Source: Acaryochloris sp. IP29b_bin.137 (GTDB taxonomy: Bacteria > Cyanobacteriota > Cyanobacteriia > Thermosynechococcales > Thermosynechococcaceae). From it: a stretch of DNA of 40,657 nt. The stretch lies in assembly GCF_028285745.1 (NCBI RefSeq), contig NZ_JANQOP010000011.1:1-40657 (forward strand), read 5' to 3'. The notes beneath the pieces were generated by a model, which was not told the DNA's origin, did no database searches, and saw only the letters and a program-made list of their open reading frames with translations. How positions within the stretch are numbered: position 1 is the stretch's first letter; the number at the start of each line of letters is the position of its first letter. The position numbers and the translations under genes are program-made. Positions 26,984 to 35,265 of the stretch are shown piece after piece.

Positions 26984-27251
26984 CGAAGTCCATGTCCATC
27001 ATAATGAAACCCTCAATAGTTCTTTGAGACGACGGGCTAATGCCTATCGAAAACACCGGAACCACTATGCAAAAAAGGCTGAGGGACTACTAGGAGCATT
27101 GAATGCGCAGCGGTTAATCCACAATTGGTGTCGTACTCATTGGGGCTACAAATACAAGCGCACCCCAGTAATGGTAATGGGATTTATCCAAAGACCTAGT
27201 GAGATCGTCAAGGTGTTGACCACCAAAGGATTAGAATATGGCACTCCTTAG
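26982..27251 (+). mobile_element. Transposase C-terminal fragment, unassigned IS family
   Basis: The frame reads REVHVHHNETLNSSLRRRAN and ends HNWCRTHWGYKYKRTPVMVMGF then a 20-residue tail to TAG at 27251. The pattern LRRRxNAYRxxxNxYAKK...LIHNWxRxHWG...P is typical of the C-terminus of a cyanobacterial DDE transposase I have seen in Acaryochloris-type genomes, but I cannot name the IS family. The N-terminal part is missing and the fragment abuts the ISKra4-like piece on the opposite strand. Confidence 0.6.
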
Positions 27252-27373
27252 CTGAATAGTGTCTTTGGTGGTATGAGTGGATGGGGATAAGCGTGTACCT
27301 TAGCAGCTCCAAAAATGAATTCAAACAACGCCGTGATCCATAATGTTAGTCTGATTAGGAAAAACAGGACGTC

Positions 27374-27760
27374 ATGGCGAAACTATTCCTATTGGCGGGC
27401 TCAATGTTTGGGGGGCTTTCTGTGGCAGCCGGAGCCTTTGCCTCCCACGCCCTCAAAGCACAACTGAGTGAGAGATCGCAACACATTTTCGAGACCGGTA
27501 CCAAATATCAGATGTACCATGCCCTGGCTCTGATCTTAGTCTCCCTAATTTCAAGCCATACAGAAGGAGGAGAAGGGTTACTCACTCTCGCTGGCTATGC
27601 TTTTATCGCAGGCATTGTTTTATTTTCTGGCAGCCTGTATGGATTGAGCCTATTTGGAATAAAGTGGTTTGGCCCGATTACACCCTTGGGTGGCGTCGCC
27701 TTTTTAGTGGGGTGGGGATGCATTGCGATCTCAGCCTTGAGATCCACTCCGATGAGCTGA
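27374..27760 (+). CDS. DUF423-family membrane protein
   Basis: The 128-residue protein has four hydrophobic segments and the family hallmarks GAFASHALK, KYQMYHALAL and ITPLGGVAFLVGW. DUF423 proteins (YgdD/YwdK type) are small inner-membrane proteins of unknown function. ATG 27374 follows a GACGTC context with no strong ribosome binding site. The NUDIX gene starts 15 nt after its stop, so the two are probably co-transcribed. Confidence 0.9.
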   Translation: MAKLFLLAGSMFGGLSVAAGAFASHALKAQLSERSQHIFETGTKYQMYHALALILVSLISSHTEGGEGLLTLAGYAFIAGIVLFSGSLYGLSLFGIKWFGPITPLGGVAFLVGWGCIAISALRSTPMS

Positions 27761-27774
27761 TCGAGGAGATTTCA

Positions 27775-28365
27775 GTGCCCTTCGAGAAACCGAACCCTGC
27801 CGATCTCTGTTCTGAAGTGCCCCATTATCGTGAACCGGATCGGGCCTATCAGGTAGAGAGTGATGCCAGATTACCAACAGAGATTTTCAGTCAAGCCTTG
27901 GATCATCTGGTGATTGCCTGTGTCGATCTCGTCTTTACCCATCAACAACAGGTGCTGCTAGCAAAGCGCTGTACTTACCCCCAAAAATCTTGGTGGGTGA
28001 TTGGGGGCCGGATGATTGCTGGAGAATCTCCCCTACAATCTGCCCAACGCAAAGCCACGGAAGAAGCAGGACTTGCGATCGCAAAAGATCGCTTTCACTA
28101 CCTAGGGGTCTATTCCACCTGTTTCGCCTATCGACAGCAATCGCCTCAAGACCGAGGTTTGCATAGCTTAAATATTACTTTTGAAGTGACGTTGACCCCA
28201 GCAGAAAAACAACAGATTCAACTAGACCCAAAGGAGTATAGCGAGTGGCAATGGCGCTCCCATACCAAAGCCAGGTCGCAACTCGATTCTACTCATGGGA
28301 TGGATCAAGCTTTATTGCACCTTATAGATCGAGTCAATTCAGCTTATTCTGGTCACTCCACCTAG
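27775..28365 (+). CDS. NUDIX hydrolase
   Basis: This cytoplasmic pyrophosphohydrolase would cleave a nucleoside diphosphate linked to another moiety; the substrate is unknown. The start is taken as GTG 27775 because GAGGAG lies six bases before it; the open frame runs back into the DUF423 gene. From here the product is 196 residues. The Nudix box is GRMIAGESPLQSAQRKATEEAGL, in which the usual Arg-Glu pair is Arg-Lys, leaving the E-E pair in place. That may change metal binding or substrate choice. The C-terminus ends with a basic Ser/His tail. Confidence 0.85.
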   Translation: MPFEKPNPADLCSEVPHYREPDRAYQVESDARLPTEIFSQALDHLVIACVDLVFTHQQQVLLAKRCTYPQKSWWVIGGRMIAGESPLQSAQRKATEEAGLAIAKDRFHYLGVYSTCFAYRQQSPQDRGLHSLNITFEVTLTPAEKQQIQLDPKEYSEWQWRSHTKARSQLDSTHGMDQALLHLIDRVNSAYSGHST

Positions 28366-28434
28366 ACAAACGGGTGTATCAGTATCTGCACAAAATAAGG
28401 GTGAACTTGAGCGCGCTACTAAACGCCAAAAAGC

Positions 28435-28647
28435 TTAGGCAGCCATTGGTTCATAGTTCTCTTCACTACTATTGGAATATTCTGATAGCAGCTCATCATC
28501 ATCTGTAGACCAATCGAAATCGGAGTCCTCATGCTGACGGAAACGACCATTTTCCTCTAACCAGTCATACAGAGATGTATGCTTACGAGGAGCGATCACG
28601 GGGCTAACCTGAGAACGGTTTTCTTCTGTCAATGAGGGATTATACAT
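28435..28647 (-). CDS. DUF3134-family protein
   Basis: From ATG 28647 this is a 70-residue acidic protein. The MYNPSLTEENRSQ start and SLYDWLEENGRF core match the cyanobacterial DUF3134 family; the C-terminal half is Asp/Glu/Ser-rich (DSDFDWSTDDDELLSEYSNS). Function unknown. The frame opens upstream by 12 codons but those are not family-like. It is convergent with the NUDIX gene (about 70 nt apart). Confidence 0.8.
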   Translation of the reverse strand: MYNPSLTEENRSQVSPVIAPRKHTSLYDWLEENGRFRQHEDSDFDWSTDDDELLSEYSNSSEENYEPMAA

Positions 28648-28893
28648 GGGTGCGTTCCGAACAAAATGTGCTTGTATACACAAATTTGCCCCATCTAAAA
28701 GCCTTATGCTTCGGTATTTATAACGATTTTATCCAGAGAAAAAAACTTTTTTCTCCTGGAATTTACTAAGTGGAGCCGACTGAAAACGCTGTCTTTCCCA
28801 GGATCAATTTGCCATGAATCCACACATTTTATGATGATTCAGGGTGTAGCCATCCTTCGTTTTTAACAGGCTAAATCTGTAAGCCATTACAAA

Positions 28894-28909
28894 CGTGATT
28901 CAGATCACA
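28894..28909. promoter_or_regulatory. CRP/SyCRP1-like binding site
   Basis: CGTGATTCAGATCACA matches the cAMP-receptor consensus TGTGA-N6-TCACA at every conserved position except the first. The site lies about 40 nt before a GAGGAG-GTG translation start (28949) and about 250 nt upstream of the DUF3134 gene, so it could act in either direction. Binding is inferred. Confidence 0.5.
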
Positions 28910-28985
28910 CACACTCCATTTTAGGGCAGCCATATTAGAGGAGACTTAGTGCTATCTGAGTCGTCATTGGGGAACACACATACGT

Positions 28986-29020
28986 CCGGCAGGTTGGTTC
29001 AGCTTGTCGGTGTTTTTTTT
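28986..29020 (+). terminator. Terminator-like hairpin
   Basis: CCGGCA (28986-28991) can pair with TGTCGG (29005-29010), including one G-T pair, and TGTTTTTTTT follows directly. This resembles a rho-independent terminator for plus-strand transcription starting near the CRP-like site; it would leave a short RNA of roughly 80 nt. Loop length is 13 nt. Confidence 0.5.
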
Positions 29021-29342
29021 GAGCACATCATGATTCCTCTGGTGTGTCATCGCTTATTGGTGCAGAAAAGCCCTAAATTTTATGCCTTACTGAGGACCTT
29101 AGCAAAGGACTCCCGCACCATGCTTATGAAATGTTGGCTTTAGCCTCGGTCAGGGCTGATAGCAGTGTCCGAAGAAGGCGACTCCAAAGAATAAATCGAT
29201 CCAATGAGTGAAACTGATACAAAAGTGAGGCAATTTGTGGCTGAAACCCCTATAGGCTGGAAGTAGCCCTCTCAACAAGGCTTTGTGAGTAATTTGTTGA
29301 GCCTGGGTGAATATTGACTCGCTATGCTGGGAGCTGTTGTTG

Positions 29343-31004
29343 ATGCGTACTTACGACCGTAAGAAAAAAGACTCCTCCCCCGTCCCAACGGATCAAACAA
29401 AAGCATTGAGAACTACTCAATCTCTTGGGATACAGCCACCAACAATACAAGCTCAGTCAAATGCGGAGGGGTTAGCAGAATGGAAGATTCAACAGCAGAA
29501 GTGGGCACGGTTGGGGACACCTTGGATGAACAAAGTTCCCAATCCATCAGGAGAGTTAGTGCAACCTTGGATTCAGCGGCAGTCAACCCTTTTTCGACCC
29601 GGAGAATATCAACTAAAAAATAACGGAGAGCAGGATTTCATAATCCCTGAATTATCTGATGGTGATGGGGTGATACGCGGCAAATTTATTGAGAACGCGG
29701 ACAGGCCCAAAGAAATCGAAAAGTTGCAAGATACCTACCCCAATATCAAGGAAGGGACATATCTACGAAGTGATCTTGATAATCCAGAGAAATCTGAAAT
29801 AGTGTCGAAGTCAAGAGTAACAGAAAAAGGTGAAGCTTTTTGGAATAAGTATTTAGGGCCAACAACATTTTCAGGTATTATTGGCCCAATTCTTGATAGC
29901 AACTTAACTAAAATAGAATCAGAAACTCCAATTAGTGTCGACATTATAGAAGAGAGCGATAATTCAGATATCGGAATCTCACTCAGGCTAAAAATAGATG
30001 TTAATTTCGAATCCAAAGACAGAAAGTTTTCAATTAATAAAGTTTTTAGAGAGGTTAATAGTCAACTAGAGGCATATATTGAAACGATTGAAGCTTACGG
30101 TGGAGACAAAGGAGGTCGAGAAGTCTTTAGTGAGGCACTCATCCCCTTATTCAAGGATAATAAAGTCAAGACAGTAAAACTGAAGGCATCTGCAATAGGT
30201 GGACGCCAAGATGGAATATTTGTCTGGGCTAGATATGGGTTTATCCCTATTCAGAAAGACTGGGATACCAAGAGAAAAAAGGGGTATCAATTATTACTAG
30301 AAGACTATCAGGATGAAGATTGGGTAGAAGAGGCAAAATCAATACTCTGCGATTCTTCACCGAGAGCGATCAGAAATCTTATTCTTATTTCGTGGGTAAA
30401 GAAAGGCAATGCAACGAAATTCTTAAATGCATTTCTAACCTTAGGCGGGAGTTGGGATGGAGAGCTAGATCTTGAAAATCCAAAGGATTTAGCTTGGATA
30501 GAGAGATATGCTGGTCGAGATAAAAAGTCTTTCAATGACCTTAAAGAGGAAATTAATGTTGGTGAAATTCCAAAAGAAATTGATGATAGTCTTGCGGAAG
30601 AAGGCTGTAAATTCAAATGCTATATCACGACCGCATGTGTAAGAGCTAGAGATTTAGATGATGATTGTGAAGAACTAATGGTTTTAAGAAGCTTTCGCGA
30701 TAGTTTTATATTAATGAAACGCAACGGAAAAGAATTAGTTGATTACTATTATCGCTACTCTCCTTTGATTGTTCGCAGAATAGATGAGTCCGAGGATTCC
30801 GAACTAATTTATCGAGAACTTTATGTCATTATTCGTAAGTGCGTTCAAGCCATTCAGTCTGGAGAGAATGAGTATGCTTTTCAAAAATATTGTGAGATGG
30901 TAGTTCATCTTAAAGAACAATTCTTACCCAAGCTATCTATACCTAGTCTAGGGCTATTTCATTCAAAAATGAGCGATGATATGCTGGTTGCTCATTTCTC
31001 ATGA
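29343..31004 (+). CDS. Putative injection-system cargo/toxin with CFI-box-like C-terminus
   Basis: From ATG 29343 (after GGGAG) the product is 553 residues; a GTG at 29307 is an alternative. The basic, low-complexity N-terminus (MRTYDRKKKDSS, then Gln/Thr-rich) resembles the leaders of cyanobacterial extracellular contractile injection system cargo. The middle (about 180-320) has GGREVFSEALIP and DGIFVWARYGFIP, the latter recalling a GNAT-like W-A-R-x-G-F motif in polymorphic toxins; this is only a resemblance. The C-terminal about 120 residues carry CYITTAC (Cys426-Cys432), DDDCEEL (Cys442) and LRSFRDSF...VDYYYRYSPLIV, matching the CFI-box-CTERM pattern. The gene is AT-rich compared with its neighbours, suggesting transfer. 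Activity unknown. Confidence 0.5.
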   Translation: MRTYDRKKKDSSPVPTDQTKALRTTQSLGIQPPTIQAQSNAEGLAEWKIQQQKWARLGTPWMNKVPNPSGELVQPWIQRQSTLFRPGEYQLKNNGEQDFIIPELSDGDGVIRGKFIENADRPKEIEKLQDTYPNIKEGTYLRSDLDNPEKSEIVSKSRVTEKGEAFWNKYLGPTTFSGIIGPILDSNLTKIESETPISVDIIEESDNSDIGISLRLKIDVNFESKDRKFSINKVFREVNSQLEAYIETIEAYGGDKGGREVFSEALIPLFKDNKVKTVKLKASAIGGRQDGIFVWARYGFIPIQKDWDTKRKKGYQLLLEDYQDEDWVEEAKSILCDSSPRAIRNLILISWVKKGNATKFLNAFLTLGGSWDGELDLENPKDLAWIERYAGRDKKSFNDLKEEINVGEIPKEIDDSLAEEGCKFKCYITTACVRARDLDDDCEELMVLRSFRDSFILMKRNGKELVDYYYRYSPLIVRRIDESEDSELIYRELYVIIRKCVQAIQSGENEYAFQKYCEMVVHLKEQFLPKLSIPSLGLFHSKMSDDMLVAHFS

Positions 31005-31152
31005 CATATGCCATCACTCGCGATCATGGATGCTTCTAGAATGAAATAGCTCTGTAATAAACTAGGTGAATCAGACACAGTAAGAAGCTCTATGAAATCT
31101 TAAGGCAAATATAATCACTGACAAAAAATCTAACTCTTCTATGCTGAATTTT

Positions 31153-33120
31153 TTATTGAGTATTGGTTTGTTTGTAACGATAGGAGATGATGTCTTCGGC
31201 TTGGTATCCAGGCACTAACTTTTGGAGTAAGAAGCGAATTTCTATTGAATCATTGATAGATGCAGACTGCAATAAATCAGTGACATTTTGCAGGAGTTGA
31301 CCTGGGATATTCTTGCTGGCATTTTTGACAATGAGCAACTTTTCATGTTCTGTTTTTTGGTACTCTTCATTAGGTAAGAATAACTCTTCAAATAACTTCT
31401 CACCCGGGCGTAAACCTGTATAAGAAATTTCGATATCTTTGCCGACCTGATAGCCCGATAGACAAATCAAGTCTTTTGCTAAATCGACGATCTTCACAGG
31501 TTCGCCCATATTCAACATCAAAATCTCTCCCCCAGGGCTAATCACAACCGCTTGCAGGACCAATTGCACTGCTTCGGGGATAGTCATGAAATATCTACAT
31601 ATGTCGGGATGTGTAACCGTTACAGGTCCACCAACCGCTATCTGCTGCTTAAACGTGGGAATCACGCTGCCTCGACTCCCCAGAACATTACCAAATCGAA
31701 CGACAACGAAGGGAATGCCGCTCGTTTGGGCTGCCTTTAAAACAATCATCTCAGCAACCCGCTTACTGGCCCCCATGATGCTCGTGGGGTTAACGGCCTT
31801 GTCCGTCGAGATCATCACAAAATGCTTAACTCGAAACTCAACGGCCAAATCCGTGAGTGATTTTGTGCCTAGAACATTATTGGTGATAGCTTCTGGTGCA
31901 TTATTTTCCATCAAGGGCACATGTTTGTGAGCCGCCGCATGGAACACGACCTCAGGTTGGTATTGTTCAAAAACAAATCGTAAACGAGAAGGATGCCGGA
32001 GATCAGCAATAAAGGAGGTGAGTTTGGGATAGGGTTGGCCAGAACCATTGTGACCATACTTGTTCTTTTGCGCTAACCGAACCTGCATCAGTTCCTGTTG
32101 AATTTGAAATACAGAATTCTCTCCATGGCCCAAAAGAATGAGCTCAGAAGGAGAACATCGAAAGATTTGTCGACAGAGTTCACTCCCAATTGATCCGCCT
32201 GCCCCCGTTACTAAGACGCGCTTACCTCTTAAAAGCAGGCGTACTCCTTCAATATCTGTTTGAATCGGTTCTCGACGGAGTAGGTCTTCAATTTGAACCT
32301 CTCTGATACTGTTCTGTAGTTTTTGAGGCCCTACCAAAACATCTTGCAATGCAGGCAACGTTAAAGTCTCAACACCTGTCATTTGGCACAAAGCTACGAT
32401 ATCTCTTAAGCTTCTGCCAGACAGAGATGGCATGGCAATAATCACTGTTTGAATATGCCAAGATTGGATCACATCAGGAATGACATTCCTACTTCCCACG
32501 ACTGGCAAACCCCTTATTCTTAAGTTGAGTTTGTCAGGATTATCATCTACAAACGCGACAGGTATTAAACCAATATGAGGGCTACGTTCTAACTCTTGGA
32601 CGAGAGAGACACCCGCATTGCCAGCCCCCACGATCAGTGCCCTTTTTCTTAAGTCTCTGCGGGCAGAAAATTCACTTTGACGCTTTTTCCTCTCTAAGGC
32701 ACGAATGCTAAACCTGATGCTGCCAATTACCAATAGGGTCAACAGACCATCAAGGAACGGTAAAGAGCGAGGCAAAGACAAAACAGATAGTGATTTGAGT
32801 ACGGCAAAAGATAATATTTGCAGAATAACAGCTGAGCCGGTCAGAACTGCGATATTGCTGAGTTCATCGATACTGGCGTAACGCCAATAATGTTTGTACA
32901 ACCCCCCCGACAAGAAAACGGTTAGCTTAATCATCATAAAAAGAACGGTGGCCAGCATCAGATCTGATTGATAGCGCTCAAAAGTGAGAACAAACCCGAG
33001 CGCGCTGTCCAAGCGCAAACTTAGGGCAAAGAGAGGGATAAATGCGAAGGCAAAGACATCAATAAGAAAAAAGTGACGATTTCTGAGATGCAGGCAGTAA
33101 TTTCCTAACCTATCGATCAT
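31153..33120 (-). CDS. Nucleotide-sugar dehydratase/epimerase, CapD/FlaA1 type
   Basis: The 655-residue membrane protein belongs to the WbpM/CapD family that makes 4,6-dehydrated UDP-sugars for surface polysaccharide. The N-terminal third has four to five transmembrane segments (about 15-140) and a first Rossmann domain (GAGNAGVSLVQEL, about 165); the second Rossmann domain has GAGGSIGSELCRQIF (around 305) and the catalytic region TDKAVNPTSIMGASKR (about 430), with TxxxKR replacing Tyr-x3-Lys in this subfamily. Both domains look complete. It is a stand-alone gene with a possible promoter and AAGG ribosome site before ATG 33120. Confidence 0.92.
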   Translation of the reverse strand: MIDRLGNYCLHLRNRHFFLIDVFAFAFIPLFALSLRLDSALGFVLTFERYQSDLMLATVLFMMIKLTVFLSGGLYKHYWRYASIDELSNIAVLTGSAVILQILSFAVLKSLSVLSLPRSLPFLDGLLTLLVIGSIRFSIRALERKKRQSEFSARRDLRKRALIVGAGNAGVSLVQELERSPHIGLIPVAFVDDNPDKLNLRIRGLPVVGSRNVIPDVIQSWHIQTVIIAMPSLSGRSLRDIVALCQMTGVETLTLPALQDVLVGPQKLQNSIREVQIEDLLRREPIQTDIEGVRLLLRGKRVLVTGAGGSIGSELCRQIFRCSPSELILLGHGENSVFQIQQELMQVRLAQKNKYGHNGSGQPYPKLTSFIADLRHPSRLRFVFEQYQPEVVFHAAAHKHVPLMENNAPEAITNNVLGTKSLTDLAVEFRVKHFVMISTDKAVNPTSIMGASKRVAEMIVLKAAQTSGIPFVVVRFGNVLGSRGSVIPTFKQQIAVGGPVTVTHPDICRYFMTIPEAVQLVLQAVVISPGGEILMLNMGEPVKIVDLAKDLICLSGYQVGKDIEISYTGLRPGEKLFEELFLPNEEYQKTEHEKLLIVKNASKNIPGQLLQNVTDLLQSASINDSIEIRFLLQKLVPGYQAEDIISYRYKQTNTQ

Positions 33121-34107
33121 TTAGATAAACCTTAGAAGGGAAAGTCTAGGTGTTGCCTCAGTAGACTCAATATAAGGGCAATGAGTTTCTTTTGTGGGTG
33201 CTTACAACTGAATGGAGCGAAATATATCTTGATAATCAAAAAGCATTTTAATGAGATTGCATATGCCTTAGCTCGCGTTTTTCTCAGAGTAGCTTTGAGC
33301 GGTGACTGGACATCAAAGCTGTTGAGAAACAGGTGTAGAACTAAGCGGTCATCAGAAAATACCTAACCTTTTAGGATAGGTACAATCAGTAATTTTGATT
33401 AATATATGGCTACTATACCTGTATGAGTAGACCTTAGGAGATATATGGGAGAGCAGTTTAGATTCGAGTGTCCTCTACGCAGAATGGTGAAGATGAAAGC
33501 ACCAGTCGGGAGAAGCAGAGCTATTCCATTCCTAAAATAGCCTACAACCATATCTAAACCTTCTTCAAGAGCACAACAGAGTGATGATTTGAAGGTTTAC
33601 AATGCTTTTGAAAATAGATTTGTTTGGTACCATCTACAGCTTCAAATATCTATCTGATAGATGATCGTTCTCACGTTTCCTTATAGGTTTATTTTTAGAA
33701 AGTATGCTAATCGTGAATTTTAGGGTTTCTCCAATATAGACAGTCTCTTCCTTAAATCTAGCCTGGTGTGCACTATAGCAGCGAGTTACAGAGTGCTTGC
33801 TTGTATTTAGCCAGGCAAATAGACGGGTATCAAACGGTGCTCTGTTCAATGGCAAGCCCCGTCCAAACGCACAATGCAAAATTAGGACTTACGTGAACAT
33901 AATCAGCGCAAGCTTGCTTAATCTCTACGAGAGCTTTCAAACTGAGTGGACGAAGGAGCTTTAGAGGCACTCGGCAGCTTACAGACCTAATATCCTTGCT
34001 TACAAATTGACCATGCTGGTCAAAAAGACAAGGAAATACCATAAGCTGCCATAGAGCGGCTATTTGACACTACCTATCGCAAAACCCAGCTTTAACCTGC
34101 AGAATTT
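33121..34107. other. Long intergenic region, mostly unexplained
   Basis: Nearly 1 kb without a gene I can support. Minus-strand frames at 33634-33879 and 33830-34042 overlap in different frames and are not recognisable, so they may be decay products. A short plus-strand frame at 33445-33540 (31 residues) is the best small candidate because AGGAG precedes its ATG, but the spacing is only four bases and the product has no known relatives. It should contain the promoter of the CapD-like gene. Confidence 0.4.
33445..33540 (+). CDS. Possible 31-residue small protein
   Basis: An ATG at 33445 preceded by AGGAG opens a 31-residue frame, basic and Arg/Lys-rich (RRMVKMKAPVGRSRA) and ending at TAG 33540. 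I do not recognise it and the Shine-Dalgarno spacing is short. It may be spurious. Confidence 0.2.
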   Translation: MGEQFRFECPLRRMVKMKAPVGRSRAIPFLK

Positions 34108-34248
34108 CTACTCAGTAGCAGGGGATTCTGCAGGGGACTCTGCGGGAGATTCTTCGGGACTCGGGGATTCAGACGCACCATCTTGGCAAGCACCCAAAAG
34201 AGTGGAAAAACCCAAGAGAATGGCTAAAGCAGTCAATTTAATTTTCAT
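34108..34248 (-). CDS. Small lipoprotein (46 residues)
   Basis: This gene, too short for usual ORF cut-offs, encodes a 46-residue protein with a signal peptide (MKIKLTALAILLGFSTLLGA) and a lipobox LLGAC, so Cys21 would be lipidated. The mature part is only 26 residues, rich in Glu/Ser/Pro with repeated E-S-P-A. A GTGAGGAG ribosome binding site lies 10 nt before ATG 34248. The plus-strand frame over the same DNA is a shadow. Similar short Pro/Ser/Glu tails are seen in small cyanobacterial lipoproteins; function unknown. Confidence 0.8.
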   Translation of the reverse strand: MKIKLTALAILLGFSTLLGACQDGASESPSPEESPAESPAESPATE

Positions 34249-34488
34249 TGTTTCTTAACTCCTCACGGTGGATTGGATGTAATATAGGCAATCTACTTGT
34301 ATCAAGACTACTTTGAATTTGCAACTGTTGCAGATCAAGGTATGTTTTCGATACAAGCAGATACTTAACACACGCTATAGGATAGCGATGGATATTGATT
34401 GTCCAGGTTTCTTTAGAATCTGTCAATCTTTCTTTATGATTTACCCGATGAGTCGACCCACGATCTGGGTAAGGTGTCCCTTGCCAGG

Positions 34489-35178
34489 TTAGCAAGTTTG
34501 ATCTTCTTCGAAGTCTGTAGACTGGGGTTGACGGCGTTGATGTTGGAGATATTCGAAGACACTTTTATCGCCAATATCTGGTGGAATGGGTTTAGTAATT
34601 TTTCGAATTGCAAAAATCAGAAACAAACTCGCCCAAGCAGCCAATAGTCCTTGTTCAACACCAACAGGAAGCCAGCTCAATAAATGTCCAATCAGCAGCA
34701 CTGGTACGACACCAGTGAGAAGTTTGGTCTCGGCATGATTAAAGCAAAAAGCTTCCTTAAAATAAATGCCGGTTAGGGCAACAAAAAGCCAGCCCATACC
34801 CAATAGATGGCGGGGTTGATGATAAACAGTAGCTAGCAACGGTTCGGTCTGAGTTATGCCGATATAGGCAGTAAACAGTGAGCCTATAGCCCATGAATAT
34901 TGCAACAGGCGATGTAAGCCCCGCATATAAATGTGAATCGTCGCTAAGCTAATACCGATGGCTAAGATAAAGCAAAGGAGCAGACCCGTCAGCAAGGTGA
35001 GGATATAAGGCTGAGGGCCAACGATCAAGACTAAGCTGGACCCCATTGCGAAAGCTATGGCAGCAACCAGCATTGAGCCTCTATAGATGGACACTTCAAG
35101 ACGGTCAGTCTGGGTAATTGTAAATTCATCGAAGTGCCCTTGGTATGTCTCTGAGGTTGCTTCTAGGAAGGTGAACAT
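34489..35178 (-). CDS. DUF2301-family membrane protein
   Basis: The 229-residue protein has about six transmembrane segments between residues 35 and 195, with the conserved-looking HLLGMGWLFVALTGIYFKEAFCF, and a soluble, Gln/Glu-rich C-terminus. This matches DUF2301, found in cyanobacteria and plants and of unknown function. The stop TAA (34489-34491) is followed by an overlapping short frame (34238-34495) that I think is spurious. The upstream gene on this strand is the SAM-hydrolase-family gene about 90 nt away. Confidence 0.75.
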   Translation of the reverse strand: MFTFLEATSETYQGHFDEFTITQTDRLEVSIYRGSMLVAAIAFAMGSSLVLIVGPQPYILTLLTGLLLCFILAIGISLATIHIYMRGLHRLLQYSWAIGSLFTAYIGITQTEPLLATVYHQPRHLLGMGWLFVALTGIYFKEAFCFNHAETKLLTGVVPVLLIGHLLSWLPVGVEQGLLAAWASLFLIFAIRKITKPIPPDIGDKSVFEYLQHQRRQPQSTDFEEDQTC

Positions 35179-35265
35179 ATCTCAAATCTCACATGACTTG
35201 ATTCAGATAACAGCTATGCCATTACATGGCTTGGGGAACCATTTTAATGGCCGATGATATCCATA

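Larger units (their letters stand above)
28648..29342. other. Gene-poor region with a CRP-like site and a terminator-like hairpin
   Basis: Nearly 700 nt lie between DUF3134 and the AT-rich gene. Seen here are a CRP-type palindrome (28894-28909), a GAGGAG-spaced GTG (28949) opening a 64-codon frame to 29143 that I do not recognise, a hairpin followed by eight T (28986-29020) inside that frame, and an 8-bp inverted repeat (CTCAACAA/TTGTTGAG, 29271-29301). No convincing coding gene is seen. Confidence 0.5.

Noticed and set aside
28949..29143. 64-codon frame after the CRP-like site
   Set aside because: It has a good ribosome binding site, but it reads through a terminator-like hairpin and T run and resembles no protein; kept only as part of the region note.
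29343..31004. A full DUF4157 (HExxH) domain in the AT-rich gene
   Set aside because: No HExxH motif was seen; only the leader resembles such proteins.
34238..34495. 85-codon minus-strand frame overlapping the end of DUF2301
   Set aside because: It starts at TTG, overlaps the promoter region of the small lipoprotein gene and has no known relatives.
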